Positions 1 through 8,065 of a stretch of DNA of 64,000 nucleotides are shown here, piece after piece; the stretch's first letter is position 1; each line of letters opens with the position of its first letter. The notes under the pieces were generated by a model. It saw only the letters and a list, made by a program, of their open reading frames with translations, searched no databases and was not told the DNA's origin. Origin of the DNA: Clostridiales bacterium Firm_14 (GTDB lineage Bacteria > Bacillota > Clostridia > Saccharofermentanales > Saccharofermentanaceae); contig LVAT01000012.1 in assembly GCA_001604135.1 (NCBI GenBank), positions 56,081 through 120,080 of the forward strand, given 5' to 3'. The position numbers and the translations under genes were made by a program.

Positions 1-1475
1 TCCTGCAGGAGTGAGAGCTTTTCCGTAAGCTTCTCTTCTTCCTCCTTGAGGGTCTGGGCAGCTTCGAAATCCTGTGCGTCTACAGCAGTCTTCTTCTTTG
101 CCTTTATCTCTTCGATCTTCTTCGTAAGATCGTTCTTAACCTTGGAATCAGCGTAGTTGATACGCTTTGCGGCTGCAGCCTCATCGACTAAGTCGATTGC
201 CTTATCAGGAAGGAATCTGTCAGATACATATCTTGCCGAGAGTCTTACTGACTGCTCAAGAACTTCATCAGGAATGTGGATCTTGTGATGGTCTTCGTAC
301 TTGGACCTGAGACCTTTCATGATGGCGATCGCATCTTCTATGGAAGGCTCCTCGATGAGGACCTTCTGAAAACGTCTCTCTAAAGCGTGGTCCTTTTCGA
401 TGAACTTGGAATATTCATCTAAAGTCGTAGCACCGATGATCTGGAGCTCATTCTTTGTAAGAAGAGGCTTCATGATGTTAGCTGCATCCATTGAACCGCC
501 GGAAGTATCGCCTGCACCGACAAGCGTGTGGATCTCATCGATGAATAAGATGACGTTAGGGTCAGCAACCGCTTCATCGAGCATGTTCTTGATACGCTCT
601 TCGAATTCGCCCCTGTATTTGGAGCCGGCAACCATGGAGCCCATCTCCATGCTGTAAACAATCTTGCCCTTGATGACATCAGGAACGTTGTTCTCTGCGA
701 TCCTGAGTGCCAGACCCTCTGCTATCGCAGTCTTACCTACACCAGGGTCACCAACGAGGCAGGGATTGTTCTTTGTACGGCGGATCAGGATCTGCATGAC
801 TCTGGAGATCTCTTCCTCACGGCCGATAACGGGATCGATCTTGCCCTGCTTGGCGAGCTCAGTAAGGTTCTTGCCGAATTTATCAAGCGTCTTGTGACCG
901 GATTTTCCTGCAGGTTTGCCGGCTGCTTTCCTGCCTGAAGGCATTCCCTCGCCGGGATCCTGGTCGTCACCGGGATTATCGCCGAACTCGCGGCCATCTG
1001 CCCTTGCCTGCTCAGCCTGCTCATTGAATACGTTTATGATCGAAGACCTGATGCCTTCGAGATCGCACCCTGCTGCTTCGAGGCAGGAGAAGATCTCGGG
1101 ATGGTTGGAGATCTTGCGGGACATGATGACAAACAGGAGATGTTCTGGATTTACCGCACCCTTGAATCCTGTCCTTCTGGACAGTTCTGCCGCATTGGAG
1201 AAGATCCTTCTTACGTCGATACGGAGGTTCTGGAAAGCCCTGTCAGCAAGCATCTTAACTGCTGCTTCATCAAGCTCATAGTCGCCTTCGACACCCAATC
1301 TCTCGATTACTACGTTAAGATCGGGAACGTTCTCTTCGAGGATCTCTTTAGCAGGCGTATCAGTTACGCACATTGCCGCGAAAAGAATAGTATCTCTTAT
1401 GAGAGACGTGTGTCTCTCTTCTGACATGATGCTCGCTACTGCAAGCACCTTTGCTGTATCTTCAGTAATTCTCAT
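1..1475 (-). CDS. clpC: ClpC-type AAA+ protease ATPase, N-terminal part (cut by window edge)
   Basis: This is the unfoldase partner of ClpP in protein quality control. The visible part starts [17 protein letters not shown] and contains a Clp N-terminal repeat domain (about residues 1-150). A Gly/Lys/Asp-rich linker follows, and then the first AAA+ domain with Walker A GDPGVGKT and Walker [11 protein letters not shown], and a middle region with a UVR-like coil (EDFE-type [20 protein letters not shown]). The second AAA domain lies outside the window. The ATG at 1475 lies one base after the mcsB stop codon, so the two are translationally coupled. It is the last visible gene of a CtsR-controlled operon. 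ClpC rather than ClpB or ClpE is favoured by the mcsA-mcsB neighbours. Confidence 0.95.
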   Translation of the reverse strand, partial: MRITEDTAKVLAVASIMSEERHTSLIRDTILFAAMCVTDTPAKEILEENVPDLNVVIERLGVEGDYELDEAAVKMLADRAFQNLRIDVRRIFSNAAELSRRTGFKGAVNPEHLLFVIMSRKISNHPEIFSCLEAAGCDLEGIRSSIINVFNEQAEQARADGREFGDNPGDDQDPGEGMPSGRKAAGKPAGKSGHKTLDKFGKNLTELAKQGKIDPVIGREEEISRVMQILIRRTKNNPCLVGDPGVGKTAIAEGLALRIAENNVPDVIKGKIVYSMEMGSMVAGSKYRGEFEERIKNMLDEAVADPNVILFIDEIHTLVGAGDTSGGSMDAANIMKPLLTKNELQIIGATTLDEYSKFIEKDHALERRFQKVLIEEPSIEDAIAIMKGLRSKYEDHHKIHIPDEVLEQSVRLSARYVSDRFLPDKAIDLVDEAAAAKRINYADSKVKNDLTKKIEEIKAKKKTAVDAQDFEAAQTLKEEEEKLTEKLSLLQ

Positions 1476-1476
1476 A

Positions 1477-2502
1477 TCAATCAGCCCCTTTCAAAATCTT
1501 TCTGATCCCTTGTGCCCTGAATTTCTGTGAAGCCACGCTCTGGCTGTTCTTTCTCGTAGGAGCTTCCGGCTCCCAGAGGATATCCATGGTCAGTTTATTA
1601 ATTGTGTTCCAGGAAATATTGATATCTCCCGTGTCATCGTAATCGTGATAAAGTCTGAGCCAGCCCAGATCCTGCAGAGCCTCGCTTCTGGAGATCATGT
1701 TGGCATATCTCAATGTGCCGTAGGATCTTCCGTAGATATCTGCGGACTGGTCCTTCTTGCTGCTCGCTATCTCATCTCTTAACGCTCTCTCAGCCTTGAT
1801 GACGTCAGATATGAGCATCTCGCCTCTCTTCAACACTTCATCTTCGGTAACGCCCAATGTGTTGACGCTCGCGATGATGTAGACATCAGAATCTGCGATC
1901 TCGCCTCTTTCCGCAAACGGATAGATGGACCATTCGTACTGGCCTACACGCTGTGACAGGGCCGCGATGCCGCCTTCTGTCTTGGAGATCGCAGGAAGCG
2001 ATACCGTGTAGAGCACCTTAAGTCCGGTGCCTGCGAGCCTTACGTTCGATGTGAGGAATCCGTAGTTCTCGCTGAATGCGATGTCAAGCTTGCTCTCGAG
2101 ATCGAGAACGGCCTCCTCTGCTTTCTTATATACGCTGATGTCATGGCCCGCTGCCATTGCCTTTACCGTGAGATGTTCTCCGGCGCCGACTGCTACTGAG
2201 AGGCTGACATCGTCGTTATAGTAGAACGCTTTCCTCTCAGGATTTGCCATCTGGCTTGCTTCCCTGCCCAGGATCTGAAGCCTTGTGAGCTTCAAGATGG
2301 TGTTCTTATCTATATTGGAGGCATTGCCGCCGACATAGACGTCCTTGTCGATTGCCTTGTCTATGGTCTCTAAAAGGCTCTGGCATTCCTTATCGTCTAA
2401 TCTCGGCATGAAATTGTAGCCTTTGATATTACGTACGATGCATGCTTTGGTGGAGAGTACAACGTCGCTGTCTTTACCGTCATTTGTATACCATTCAGAC
2501 AT
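1477..2502 (-). CDS. mcsB: McsB-like protein-arginine kinase homologue, active site degenerate
   Basis: This protein is homologous to McsB, the phosphagen-kinase-fold enzyme that phosphorylates arginines to mark proteins for ClpCP. I place the start at ATG 2502 ([10 protein letters not shown]), which overlaps the mcsA stop by 8 bases; this gives 341 residues, a little under the usual 350-360. The fold can be followed: DSDVVLSTK near residue 11, GFLTS near 148, [14 protein letters not shown] near 158, and RSYG followed by ANMIS late in the protein. Expected catalytic and ATP-contact residues are altered. The SSRIRLARN motif reads [14 protein letters not shown] reads GAGEH (106-110), and the CPTN loop reads NVRL (153-156). 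Arginine-kinase activity is therefore doubtful; a regulatory or scaffold role with McsA and ClpC is an inference. Confidence 0.85.
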   Translation of the reverse strand: MSEWYTNDGKDSDVVLSTKACIVRNIKGYNFMPRLDDKECQSLLETIDKAIDKDVYVGGNASNIDKNTILKLTRLQILGREASQMANPERKAFYYNDDVSLSVAVGAGEHLTVKAMAAGHDISVYKKAEEAVLDLESKLDIAFSENYGFLTSNVRLAGTGLKVLYTVSLPAISKTEGGIAALSQRVGQYEWSIYPFAERGEIADSDVYIIASVNTLGVTEDEVLKRGEMLISDVIKAERALRDEIASSKKDQSADIYGRSYGTLRYANMISRSEALQDLGWLRLYHDYDDTGDINISWNTINKLTMDILWEPEAPTRKNSQSVASQKFRAQGIRKILKGAD

Positions 2503-3169
2503 TGCCTTCACCTTCCTTTCTGCCCTTAAGCTCATCTCTGAGTCTTGAGGCAAGCTTATATTCCTCAGCATCTGCTGCGACCTTGATGCCCTTTTCGAGA
2601 TCCTCGTCAGAGAGCATCCCTAAGTCAGCCTTCATGAGCTGCTCAAGAGTAAGGCCCTTTCCGCTCTTCCCGGCAGGCGCTTTCTCCTGCTCTTCCTTAG
2701 TGGGAGCTTCATTCTTCTCAGTTACTTCGATCTCCTTCTGCTTTCCGGGAGCTTCCTTCTTTATCTCCTGGGGGATCTCAGCTGTCTTCACGTCAGTATC
2801 GGCCGACTGTGCAGGAAGCCTTCCGGCGTACTCGCTGTTGCCCTGCTGCTTGAACATCTCCCTTACGATGTTGTCGTTGAAGGTGTTGTAGCACTCAATG
2901 CAGCCTACTCGTCCCTCATTCTCGAATTCCCTTAAAGTCATTCCGCACTTAGGGCATGTGAGCGTGCTGTTTCCGAAATCCAGTTCGCTCATCTGCATGA
3001 GGGATGAAGCTATCTGGTCCAGGGGTGAGAAAGGATTGCCCAGGAGGTCAGACGGATCCTTTAAGAATCTGTCATAACCCATGAGCCTGGCGCAGTTCTC
3101 ACAGTACGTGACGCCGTTGATCTTTATTATCCGGTTGGTAAGTTCCTTACCGCATCTTTCACATCTCAT
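2495..3169 (-). CDS. mcsA: McsA-like zinc-finger activator of the McsB/ClpC system
   Basis: The protein has 224 residues. The N-terminal half carries four paired cysteine motifs typical of McsA: CERCG at residue 3, CENC near 23, CPKCG near 72 and CIEC near 90. These are expected to bind zinc. A charged, low-complexity linker rich in Glu, Lys and Pro (about 115-170) follows. The C-terminus has a UVR motif (EEYKLASRLRDELKGR), the element through which McsA-type proteins contact partners. It lies between ctsR and mcsB in the usual order. In known systems McsA activates McsB and modulates CtsR. The linker is longer than in Bacillus McsA. Confidence 0.93.
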   Translation of the reverse strand: MRCERCGKELTNRIIKINGVTYCENCARLMGYDRFLKDPSDLLGNPFSPLDQIASSLMQMSELDFGNSTLTCPKCGMTLREFENEGRVGCIECYNTFNDNIVREMFKQQGNSEYAGRLPAQSADTDVKTAEIPQEIKKEAPGKQKEIEVTEKNEAPTKEEQEKAPAGKSGKGLTLEQLMKADLGMLSDEDLEKGIKVAADAEEYKLASRLRDELKGRKEGEGNV

Positions 3170-3198
3170 TTATGTTTTCTCCTTTGTAATCCCTTATT

Positions 3199-3660
3199 TC
3201 AAGTTACCATCAGTCCGAGCAATGCATGCTTGAATATATCCGCTCTTAAGACTGATCTGATATCTGAGTCAACTCTGGCAAGAGCCCTGTCTGATACTGC
3301 CGCCATGATCGCCGTGCCTTCCTTGGAAGTCATTGCTCCTACGGTTACCGCATTGGTCAGAAGATTTTTTGCCTGCTGCTGCGAGAGGTCATCACCGACG
3401 CTGTCGATCATCGCCTTAAGGTATTCGGCAGGACCTACGTGATTTACCCTTGTGATGGTGATCTGTCCGCCGCCGCCTCTTCTGCTCTCGACTATATATC
3501 CGCTTCCGCCCGAGAATCTCGTGGAAAGCACATAGGTGATCTGTGAAGGCACGCAGTTCGCCTGCTCAGCCAGTTGGCTTCTGCAGATCGTCGCAGTACC
3601 GTCATTCTCATCGACCATCTCCTTGATCATCTGTTCAATTACATCAACCAGTCTAGCCAC
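3199..3660 (-). CDS. ctsR: CtsR transcriptional repressor of class III stress genes
   Basis: CtsR represses clp and mcs genes at tandem heptamers until heat or protein stress. The diagnostic stretch CVPSQITYVLSTRF followed by GYIVESRRGGGG is the winged helix-turn-helix and its glycine-rich wing. I place the start at GTG 3660 (MARLVDVIEQMIKEM). An AAGGAGG ribosome binding site at 3669-3675 sits eight bases upstream, and the product is 153 residues, matching the family. A longer reading frame reaching 3774 runs through the promoter and operator and cannot be the real protein. It is the first gene of the ctsR-mcsA-mcsB-clpC operon and is probably autoregulated. Confidence 0.95.
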   Translation of the reverse strand: MARLVDVIEQMIKEMVDENDGTATICRSQLAEQANCVPSQITYVLSTRFSGGSGYIVESRRGGGGQITITRVNHVGPAEYLKAMIDSVGDDLSQQQAKNLLTNAVTVGAMTSKEGTAIMAAVSDRALARVDSDIRSVLRADIFKHALLGLMVT

Positions 3661-3716
3661 AAGCTCATCCTCCTTCCGCTTATCAAACGCCGTTTCAAGC
3701 TTTGCTCTTTTCTGAC

Positions 3717-3739
3717 TTTGACTTTGACTTTCTTTGACT
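3717..3739 (-). promoter_or_regulatory. ctsR operator: CtsR operator (tandem AGTCAAA heptamers)
   Basis: On the minus strand the sequence reads AGTCAAA-GAA-AGTCAAA (3739 to 3723). A third heptamer, AGTCAAA at 3723-3717, shares one base with the second. The known CtsR target is a tandem (A/G)GTCAAA with three-base spacing, so the match is exact. It starts 7 bases downstream of the -10 box, where a repressor would block initiation. Confidence 0.92.
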
Positions 3740-3745
3740 AATGTG

Positions 3746-3774
3746 ATTATCGTACTGTTCCGGGCGTTTGTCAA
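3746..3774 (-). promoter_or_regulatory. Sigma-A promoter of the ctsR operon
   Basis: The -35 box TTGACA (3774-3769) and -10 box GATAAT (3751-3746) are separated by exactly 17 bases. Transcription would start around 3739-3735, inside the CtsR heptamers, which supports autoregulation and the downstream GTG start of ctsR. Confidence 0.9.
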
Positions 3775-3828
3775 CAGGAAAATCAGGAAAAGTCAAAAAA
3801 TCCGGAGTCAACTTTTGTCTTTGATTTT

Positions 3829-3897
3829 GCGGCCATTATGTTATCTGAAAATCTGACTTTCTCGAAAAGTCAGATTTTTGGTCAACAATTTGGCCGC
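3829..3897. repeat. Nested inverted repeats in the ctsR upstream region
   Basis: An outer pair GCGGCC (3829-3834) and GGCCGC (3892-3897) encloses a perfect 13-bp stem: AAAATCTGACTTT at 3848-3860 and its complement at 3866-3878, with a 5-base loop. The right arm ends in a run of Ts on the plus strand. No plus-strand gene ends here, so a plain terminator role is unclear. It may be a DNA-level regulatory palindrome. Confidence 0.55.
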
Positions 3898-3942
3898 ATA
3901 TTGCAAGCTGAATCCTGACTTGCCGCACTTTGGACACCCGGA

Positions 3943-3975
3943 CAAAATAAAGCCGCCCCATCAAATGAGGCGGCA
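3943..3975 (-). terminator. Rho-independent terminator after the DUF1846 gene
   Basis: On the minus strand GCCGCCTCAT, loop TTG, ATGGGGCGGC form a 10-bp stem with one wobble pair (3974-3952), followed by TTTATTTTG. It lies 27 bases after the stop codon at 4002. Confidence 0.85.
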
Positions 3976-4001
3976 TAAAAGTAAATAGTCTTCTTATTAA
4001 C

Positions 4002-5486
4002 TTATCTGTGATACAGCTTCTTTGTCTCGTAGATAGGCTCACAGGTAAGGTTGATGCCGAGCTTGTGGAACATATTGAGGTCTACTGAGCTCATCATGGT
4101 CGTGGAGTGAGCGTCGCTGTTAACAAGATTTCCGATCTGCTGCATGGCAAGCTCTGCAACGGGGTTCGTGGCAGCACTTATCGCAAGAGCGATCAGGACC
4201 TCGTCAGTATGAAGTCTCGGGTTGTGGTTGCCCAGATGATTGATCTTAAGATCAGAAATAGGCTCTATTACATTAGGTGAGATAAGAGGAATGTCATGTG
4301 AGATTCCTGCAAGGACCTTGAGCGCATTAAGGAGTGCTGCAGAAGCAGGTCCTAAGAGAGGTGTTGTCTTGCCCGTAACTATCTGGCCGTCGGGGAGCTC
4401 TAATGCTACTGCGGGACCGCCTGTGGATTCGGAACGGACTGCAGCTGCTCCGATTACGCGGCGGTCGGAAATGTCGATGCCGGACTTCTTCATGAGGAAC
4501 TCGATCTTGGTAACGTCAGAACCGTCGGAATTGCCGGCGCGAGTTGCCATCTTAGCCTCATAATATCTTCTGATGATCTCCTGTCTGGAAGCATCCTGGC
4601 AAGCCTCATCGTCAATGATGGCAAAGCCTGCCATGTTAACGCCCATGTCCGTAGGAGACTTGTAAGGGCTCTCGCCGTAGATCTTCTCGAAAATGGCATT
4701 TACAACGGGGAAGATCTCAACGTCTCTGTTGTAGTTAACTGTTGTCTTTCCATATGCTTCGAGATGGAAAGGATCGATCATGTTAACGTCAGCGAGGTCT
4801 GCCGTAGCTGCTTCATATGCAACATTTACAGGGTGCTGCAAAGGAATCGACCAGATGGGGAATGTCTCGAACTTAGCGTAGCCTGCCTTTATGCCGCGCT
4901 TGTTCTCGTGATAGAGCTGAGAAAGACAAGTAGCCATCTTTCCTGAGCCCGGGCCCGGAGCTGTTACGACAACGAGCTTTCTGGATGTCTCGATATAATC
5001 ATTCTTACCGTAACCGTCTTCGCTTACGATAAGCGGGATGTCTGAAGGATATCCTGCGATGGGATAGTGTCTGTAGGACTTCACGCCGAGGCCGCGGAGT
5101 CTTGTCTCGAATTTCTCAGCCAGAGGCTGGCCTGCAAACTGTGTGATTACAACGCTTCCAACAAAGAGGCCGAACTCCGTGAAAGCATCGATCAGTCGGA
5201 GTACTTCTTGGTCATAGGTAATGCCCAGGTCTCCTCTTCTCTTGTTCTTCTCAATGGCATCAGCATTGATCGCGATGACGATCTCGGCATCTTCTGAAAG
5301 AGCCTTGAGCATTCTGATCTTGCTGTCAGGTTCGAAACCCGGCAATACTCTTGATGCGTGATAATCGTCGAACAGCTTGCCGCCGAATTCGAGATAAAGC
5401 TTGCCGCCGAACTTGTCGACGCGCTCTCTGATGTGCTGGCTCTGCAGCTCTACATATTTGTCATTGGAAAAACCGATCTTAAACAT
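4002..5486 (-). CDS. DUF1846 family protein
   Basis: The protein has 494 residues, the usual length of the DUF1846 family found in Firmicutes and Actinobacteria. It starts [19 protein letters not shown]. Residues around 170-190 form a phosphate-loop-like stretch, [18 protein letters not shown], consistent with nucleotide or phosphate binding. Conserved blocks such as [20 protein letters not shown] and GVNMAGFAI follow. The function of the family is not established. It appears to be a single-gene unit with its own -10 box (5517-5512) and terminator. No neighbour gives a functional clue. Confidence 0.9.
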   Translation of the reverse strand: MFKIGFSNDKYVELQSQHIRERVDKFGGKLYLEFGGKLFDDYHASRVLPGFEPDSKIRMLKALSEDAEIVIAINADAIEKNKRRGDLGITYDQEVLRLIDAFTEFGLFVGSVVITQFAGQPLAEKFETRLRGLGVKSYRHYPIAGYPSDIPLIVSEDGYGKNDYIETSRKLVVVTAPGPGSGKMATCLSQLYHENKRGIKAGYAKFETFPIWSIPLQHPVNVAYEAATADLADVNMIDPFHLEAYGKTTVNYNRDVEIFPVVNAIFEKIYGESPYKSPTDMGVNMAGFAIIDDEACQDASRQEIIRRYYEAKMATRAGNSDGSDVTKIEFLMKKSGIDISDRRVIGAAAVRSESTGGPAVALELPDGQIVTGKTTPLLGPASAALLNALKVLAGISHDIPLISPNVIEPISDLKINHLGNHNPRLHTDEVLIALAISAATNPVAELAMQQIGNLVNSDAHSTTMMSSVDLNMFHKLGINLTCEPIYETKKLYHR

Positions 5487-5511
5487 GAGACCCTCCCACC
5501 CTTTTCGAAAA

Positions 5512-5517
5512 ATTATA
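5512..5517 (-). promoter_or_regulatory. Likely -10 box for the DUF1846 gene
   Basis: A perfect TATAAT on the minus strand lies 26 bases before the ATG at 5486. A GGGTGGGAGGG ribosome binding site lies between them. No good -35 box is seen at 17 bases. Confidence 0.5.
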
Positions 5518-5553
5518 TCGTAAAGATAGGAAATCTTATGTTACAAAATTCGA

Positions 5554-6195
5554 TTATCGCAAAATTTTTAAAGGCTCCATAAGAAGGAGAGCTTTTACCT
5601 TCGGAAGCTCATCTGCTATGAACCTTCTGCTGATGATCTCACGGTCTTCGTCATTGCCTATTAGCTCGACGAATTCTTCCCTGCCCGATATTTGGTCATA
5701 ACCGAATTTCTTGCTGCTGTAGTGCATGGGGATGACGACCTTGGGATCGATAAGGTTCGTCATGTCGTGGGCCTTTTTGCAGTCTATCGTAAAGAAGCCT
5801 CCGACAGGTATCAGCAAAAGGTCACACCCCTTTATCTCAGCGAGCTGTTCATCAGTAAGATCACATCCGATGTCGCCCATGTGAACGACAGTCTCATCTC
5901 CTGACTTAACCTTGGTGATATTATTCCTGCCGCGCTTGGCACCCTGAACTTCATCGTGGAAGGTCTTGATCACGGTGACTTCCGGCTCAGGTCCTTCATA
6001 GGGATCGAAGGGCTTGCTTACAGAATCGAAGGCGCAGTGGTCTCCGTGGGAATGTGAGCAGTAGACCTCATCGGCACTTACATTGCAATCAGACAATCCC
6101 GGCACCGAACCCGGCTTATAGGGATCGAAACATACCGTAAGACCGGTATCAAACCTTATGAGAAAGCATGCATGTCCTACGTATGTTATTTCCAT
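5554..6195 (-). CDS. MBL-fold metal-dependent hydrolase
   Basis: The 213-residue protein belongs to the metallo-beta-lactamase superfamily (Lactamase_B_3 / UPF0173-like). The metal motif is CSHSHGDHCAFD near residue 46. Further ligands are likely in the stretch VHMGDIGCDLTDEQ (HxGD) and at the later PMHYSS histidine. The fold starts MEITYVGHACFLIRF, as is typical. It has no signal peptide and is probably cytoplasmic. The substrate cannot be told from sequence. It follows the DUF308 gene in the same direction with a 30-base gap and may be co-transcribed. Confidence 0.88.
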   Translation of the reverse strand: MEITYVGHACFLIRFDTGLTVCFDPYKPGSVPGLSDCNVSADEVYCSHSHGDHCAFDSVSKPFDPYEGPEPEVTVIKTFHDEVQGAKRGRNNITKVKSGDETVVHMGDIGCDLTDEQLAEIKGCDLLLIPVGGFFTIDCKKAHDMTNLIDPKVVIPMHYSSKKFGYDQISGREEFVELIGNDEDREIISRRFIADELPKVKALLLMEPLKILR

Positions 6196-6225
6196 GTGAA
6201 TACTCCTGTTCTTAAAGCAGAGTTA

Positions 6226-6906
6226 TCAATATTTGGTGTTGTCTTCTGAACCGGAATCCTTTTTCTCTTCCGTTGTCTCAGATTCAACCGTATATGTAGC
6301 GTCTTCAAGGATCTTAGAATTAGCCTTGAACTCCTTCTTTGCCTGTGACGCAAGGAGAGCATTCGCGATGCCGCCGATGGCGCCGATCACGAGAGTGATT
6401 CCGATGAGGATGGTAAGTGTTTTCGTAGCGCCGTTAAAGAATGCAACGAAGATGCCCATGCCCAGAGCTACAATTCCGAACAGCAGTGAGAACCACCAGT
6501 ACTTGGCGCCTGCAGGCCTCAGTGTTCCGACGGAAGCTACGATTATCACGACCGCATAGATCAGGATGATGACTCCGAAGATGAAGTTAAGGAACGTGAT
6601 GATCGGAAGCGGGTTGATAATGAAAATGATGCCCGTGACGGCAATGGCACAGCCGATGATGAAGACGATCCAGTCAAATACCGTCTTTTCCTTGATCCGT
6701 AAGAAATTGATGAGTTCGAAGATTCCGATCAGAATGAGAACGCCGCCGACTACTCTTACGAAGCCTGAAGCTATCTCGTCGCCCTTGCCTGCCAAAGTAC
6801 CGATAAAGAAGATAAGTCCGAGAAAGAGCATTACGATATCAAGTGCGATCGTCGCGACATTATACTCGCTGATCTTATTCTTCTTAGGGGTCTTTGTCTT
6901 TGCCAT
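6226..6906 (-). CDS. DUF308/HdeD-like integral membrane protein
   Basis: The 226-residue protein has about six hydrophobic segments arranged as pairs (residues about 15-40, 48-68, 78-98, 101-125, 135-158 and 163-185). This is the DUF308 repeat pattern of HdeD-type membrane proteins. The ends are charged: a Lys-rich N-terminus and an acidic tail (ESETTEEKKDSGSEDN). It lies 4 bases downstream of the GGDEF gene, so the two form an operon. The molecular function is unknown. Confidence 0.75.
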   Translation of the reverse strand: MAKTKTPKKNKISEYNVATIALDIVMLFLGLIFFIGTLAGKGDEIASGFVRVVGGVLILIGIFELINFLRIKEKTVFDWIVFIIGCAIAVTGIIFIINPLPIITFLNFIFGVIILIYAVVIIVASVGTLRPAGAKYWWFSLLFGIVALGMGIFVAFFNGATKTLTILIGITLVIGAIGGIANALLASQAKKEFKANSKILEDATYTVESETTEEKKDSGSEDNTKY

Positions 6907-6910
6907 GTGG

Positions 6911-8029
6911 TTAATCCTCGCTTTCGCCGGTTGTCATTATCATATTCTTACCTGATTTCTTTGCATTTGACAATGCCGCGCCGGCCTCTTTGAGCGCGCT
7001 GTCGAGGTCCATGGTGACATCAAACCAGGCATATCCGCCGCTTATAGTAACGGATTCTTTTGTAAATGAATACTTCTTTTTGGCGAATTCTTTTCGTATC
7101 TGGTTCAGAACTTCAAAATTCTCATCCCTCGTCCCGTTCTCGAAAACAATGACGAACGTATCGCCGCCGTATCTGCCGACGATCGTATCTTCGTCGATGG
7201 CACTCTGGAGGACCTGGCCCAAAGCACGGAGAACGTCATCGCCCTTGTCGTTGCCGAGCTCGTCATTGATCTTCTTAAAATCGTCAATATCAAGGATCGC
7301 AATGCCGCACGGGTCAAGCTCATTGGTATTCTTCAGTATCTCGCTTGCAGATTCGGTTAGATATTTCTTGCTGTAGACTCCGGTTACCCTGTCAGTCTCA
7401 AAGCCGTGCTCGAACTTATTCGCACCGGCAAAATTCCTCTCTCTTATCATGAGGAGCCTCGTATTGAAGAGCTCTAACCTGAACGCCAGGAAGCTTACGC
7501 CCAATGCCATTACCTCAGCGATTATGATACAGAGGATGGAATAGCTTCTCTCATCGGGATAATCGTAGATGTGCAGTATTCCGCAGTAAAGAATGAATAC
7601 TATGCTAAGGCCCGCCTGAACAAACAGAATGAATCCGTCATGGAATACCGAGCAGAATATGATCGCGAAAAGCGGGAATACCCAGAGCGGGATAAAGTAG
7701 CTGTGGGCAAGTCCGATGACGCCGCACATAATGAGACCTGCAAAAGATACTATCCTGTTCTTCGTGGTATCGGTACTGGTCTCGGATCTGTTTGAGAACC
7801 TGGTGATCAGATAAAGAACGCAGTTTACCAGCAAAGGCACCAGTATCCTGAATTCAATATAGGTATTAACCGGCTGCCCGACATTATCCGTAAAGTAGTA
7901 GTAGAAGAATATCGCCACTTCAAGCGACACACAGACAATTGCCATTATGAGAATTATCTTCTCAAACTCAAACCTTATGGTTCTTTCCAGATTCCTAAGC
8001 GCGGGATCATTGATAGGCTTGCTTTCCAT
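6911..8029 (-). CDS. Membrane GGDEF-domain protein with variant GGDTF motif
   Basis: The 372-residue protein has about six transmembrane helices in residues 28-190, followed by a GGDEF domain (about 215-370). The domain keeps the metal-binding start (AILDIDDFKKINDELG) and the fold, but the signature reads RYGGDTFVIVFENG, with Thr where catalytic GGDEF/GGEEF has Glu. Diguanylate cyclase activity is therefore uncertain. It could be a c-di-GMP or GTP sensor, or a weak enzyme. No EAL or other output domain is attached. It is probably co-transcribed with the DUF308 gene. Confidence 0.88.
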   Translation of the reverse strand: MESKPINDPALRNLERTIRFEFEKIILIMAIVCVSLEVAIFFYYYFTDNVGQPVNTYIEFRILVPLLVNCVLYLITRFSNRSETSTDTTKNRIVSFAGLIMCGVIGLAHSYFIPLWVFPLFAIIFCSVFHDGFILFVQAGLSIVFILYCGILHIYDYPDERSYSILCIIIAEVMALGVSFLAFRLELFNTRLLMIRERNFAGANKFEHGFETDRVTGVYSKKYLTESASEILKNTNELDPCGIAILDIDDFKKINDELGNDKGDDVLRALGQVLQSAIDEDTIVGRYGGDTFVIVFENGTRDENFEVLNQIRKEFAKKKYSFTKESVTISGGYAWFDVTMDLDSALKEAGAALSNAKKSGKNMIMTTGESED

Positions 8030-8065
8030 ATGCAGTACCTCGTTGAGTTAAGCTGTGCCCCTGTC

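Noticed and set aside
2503..2571. Upstream extension of mcsB to 2571
   Set aside because: It would overlap mcsA by 77 bases with no ribosome binding site. The ATG at 2502 fits the family N-terminus.
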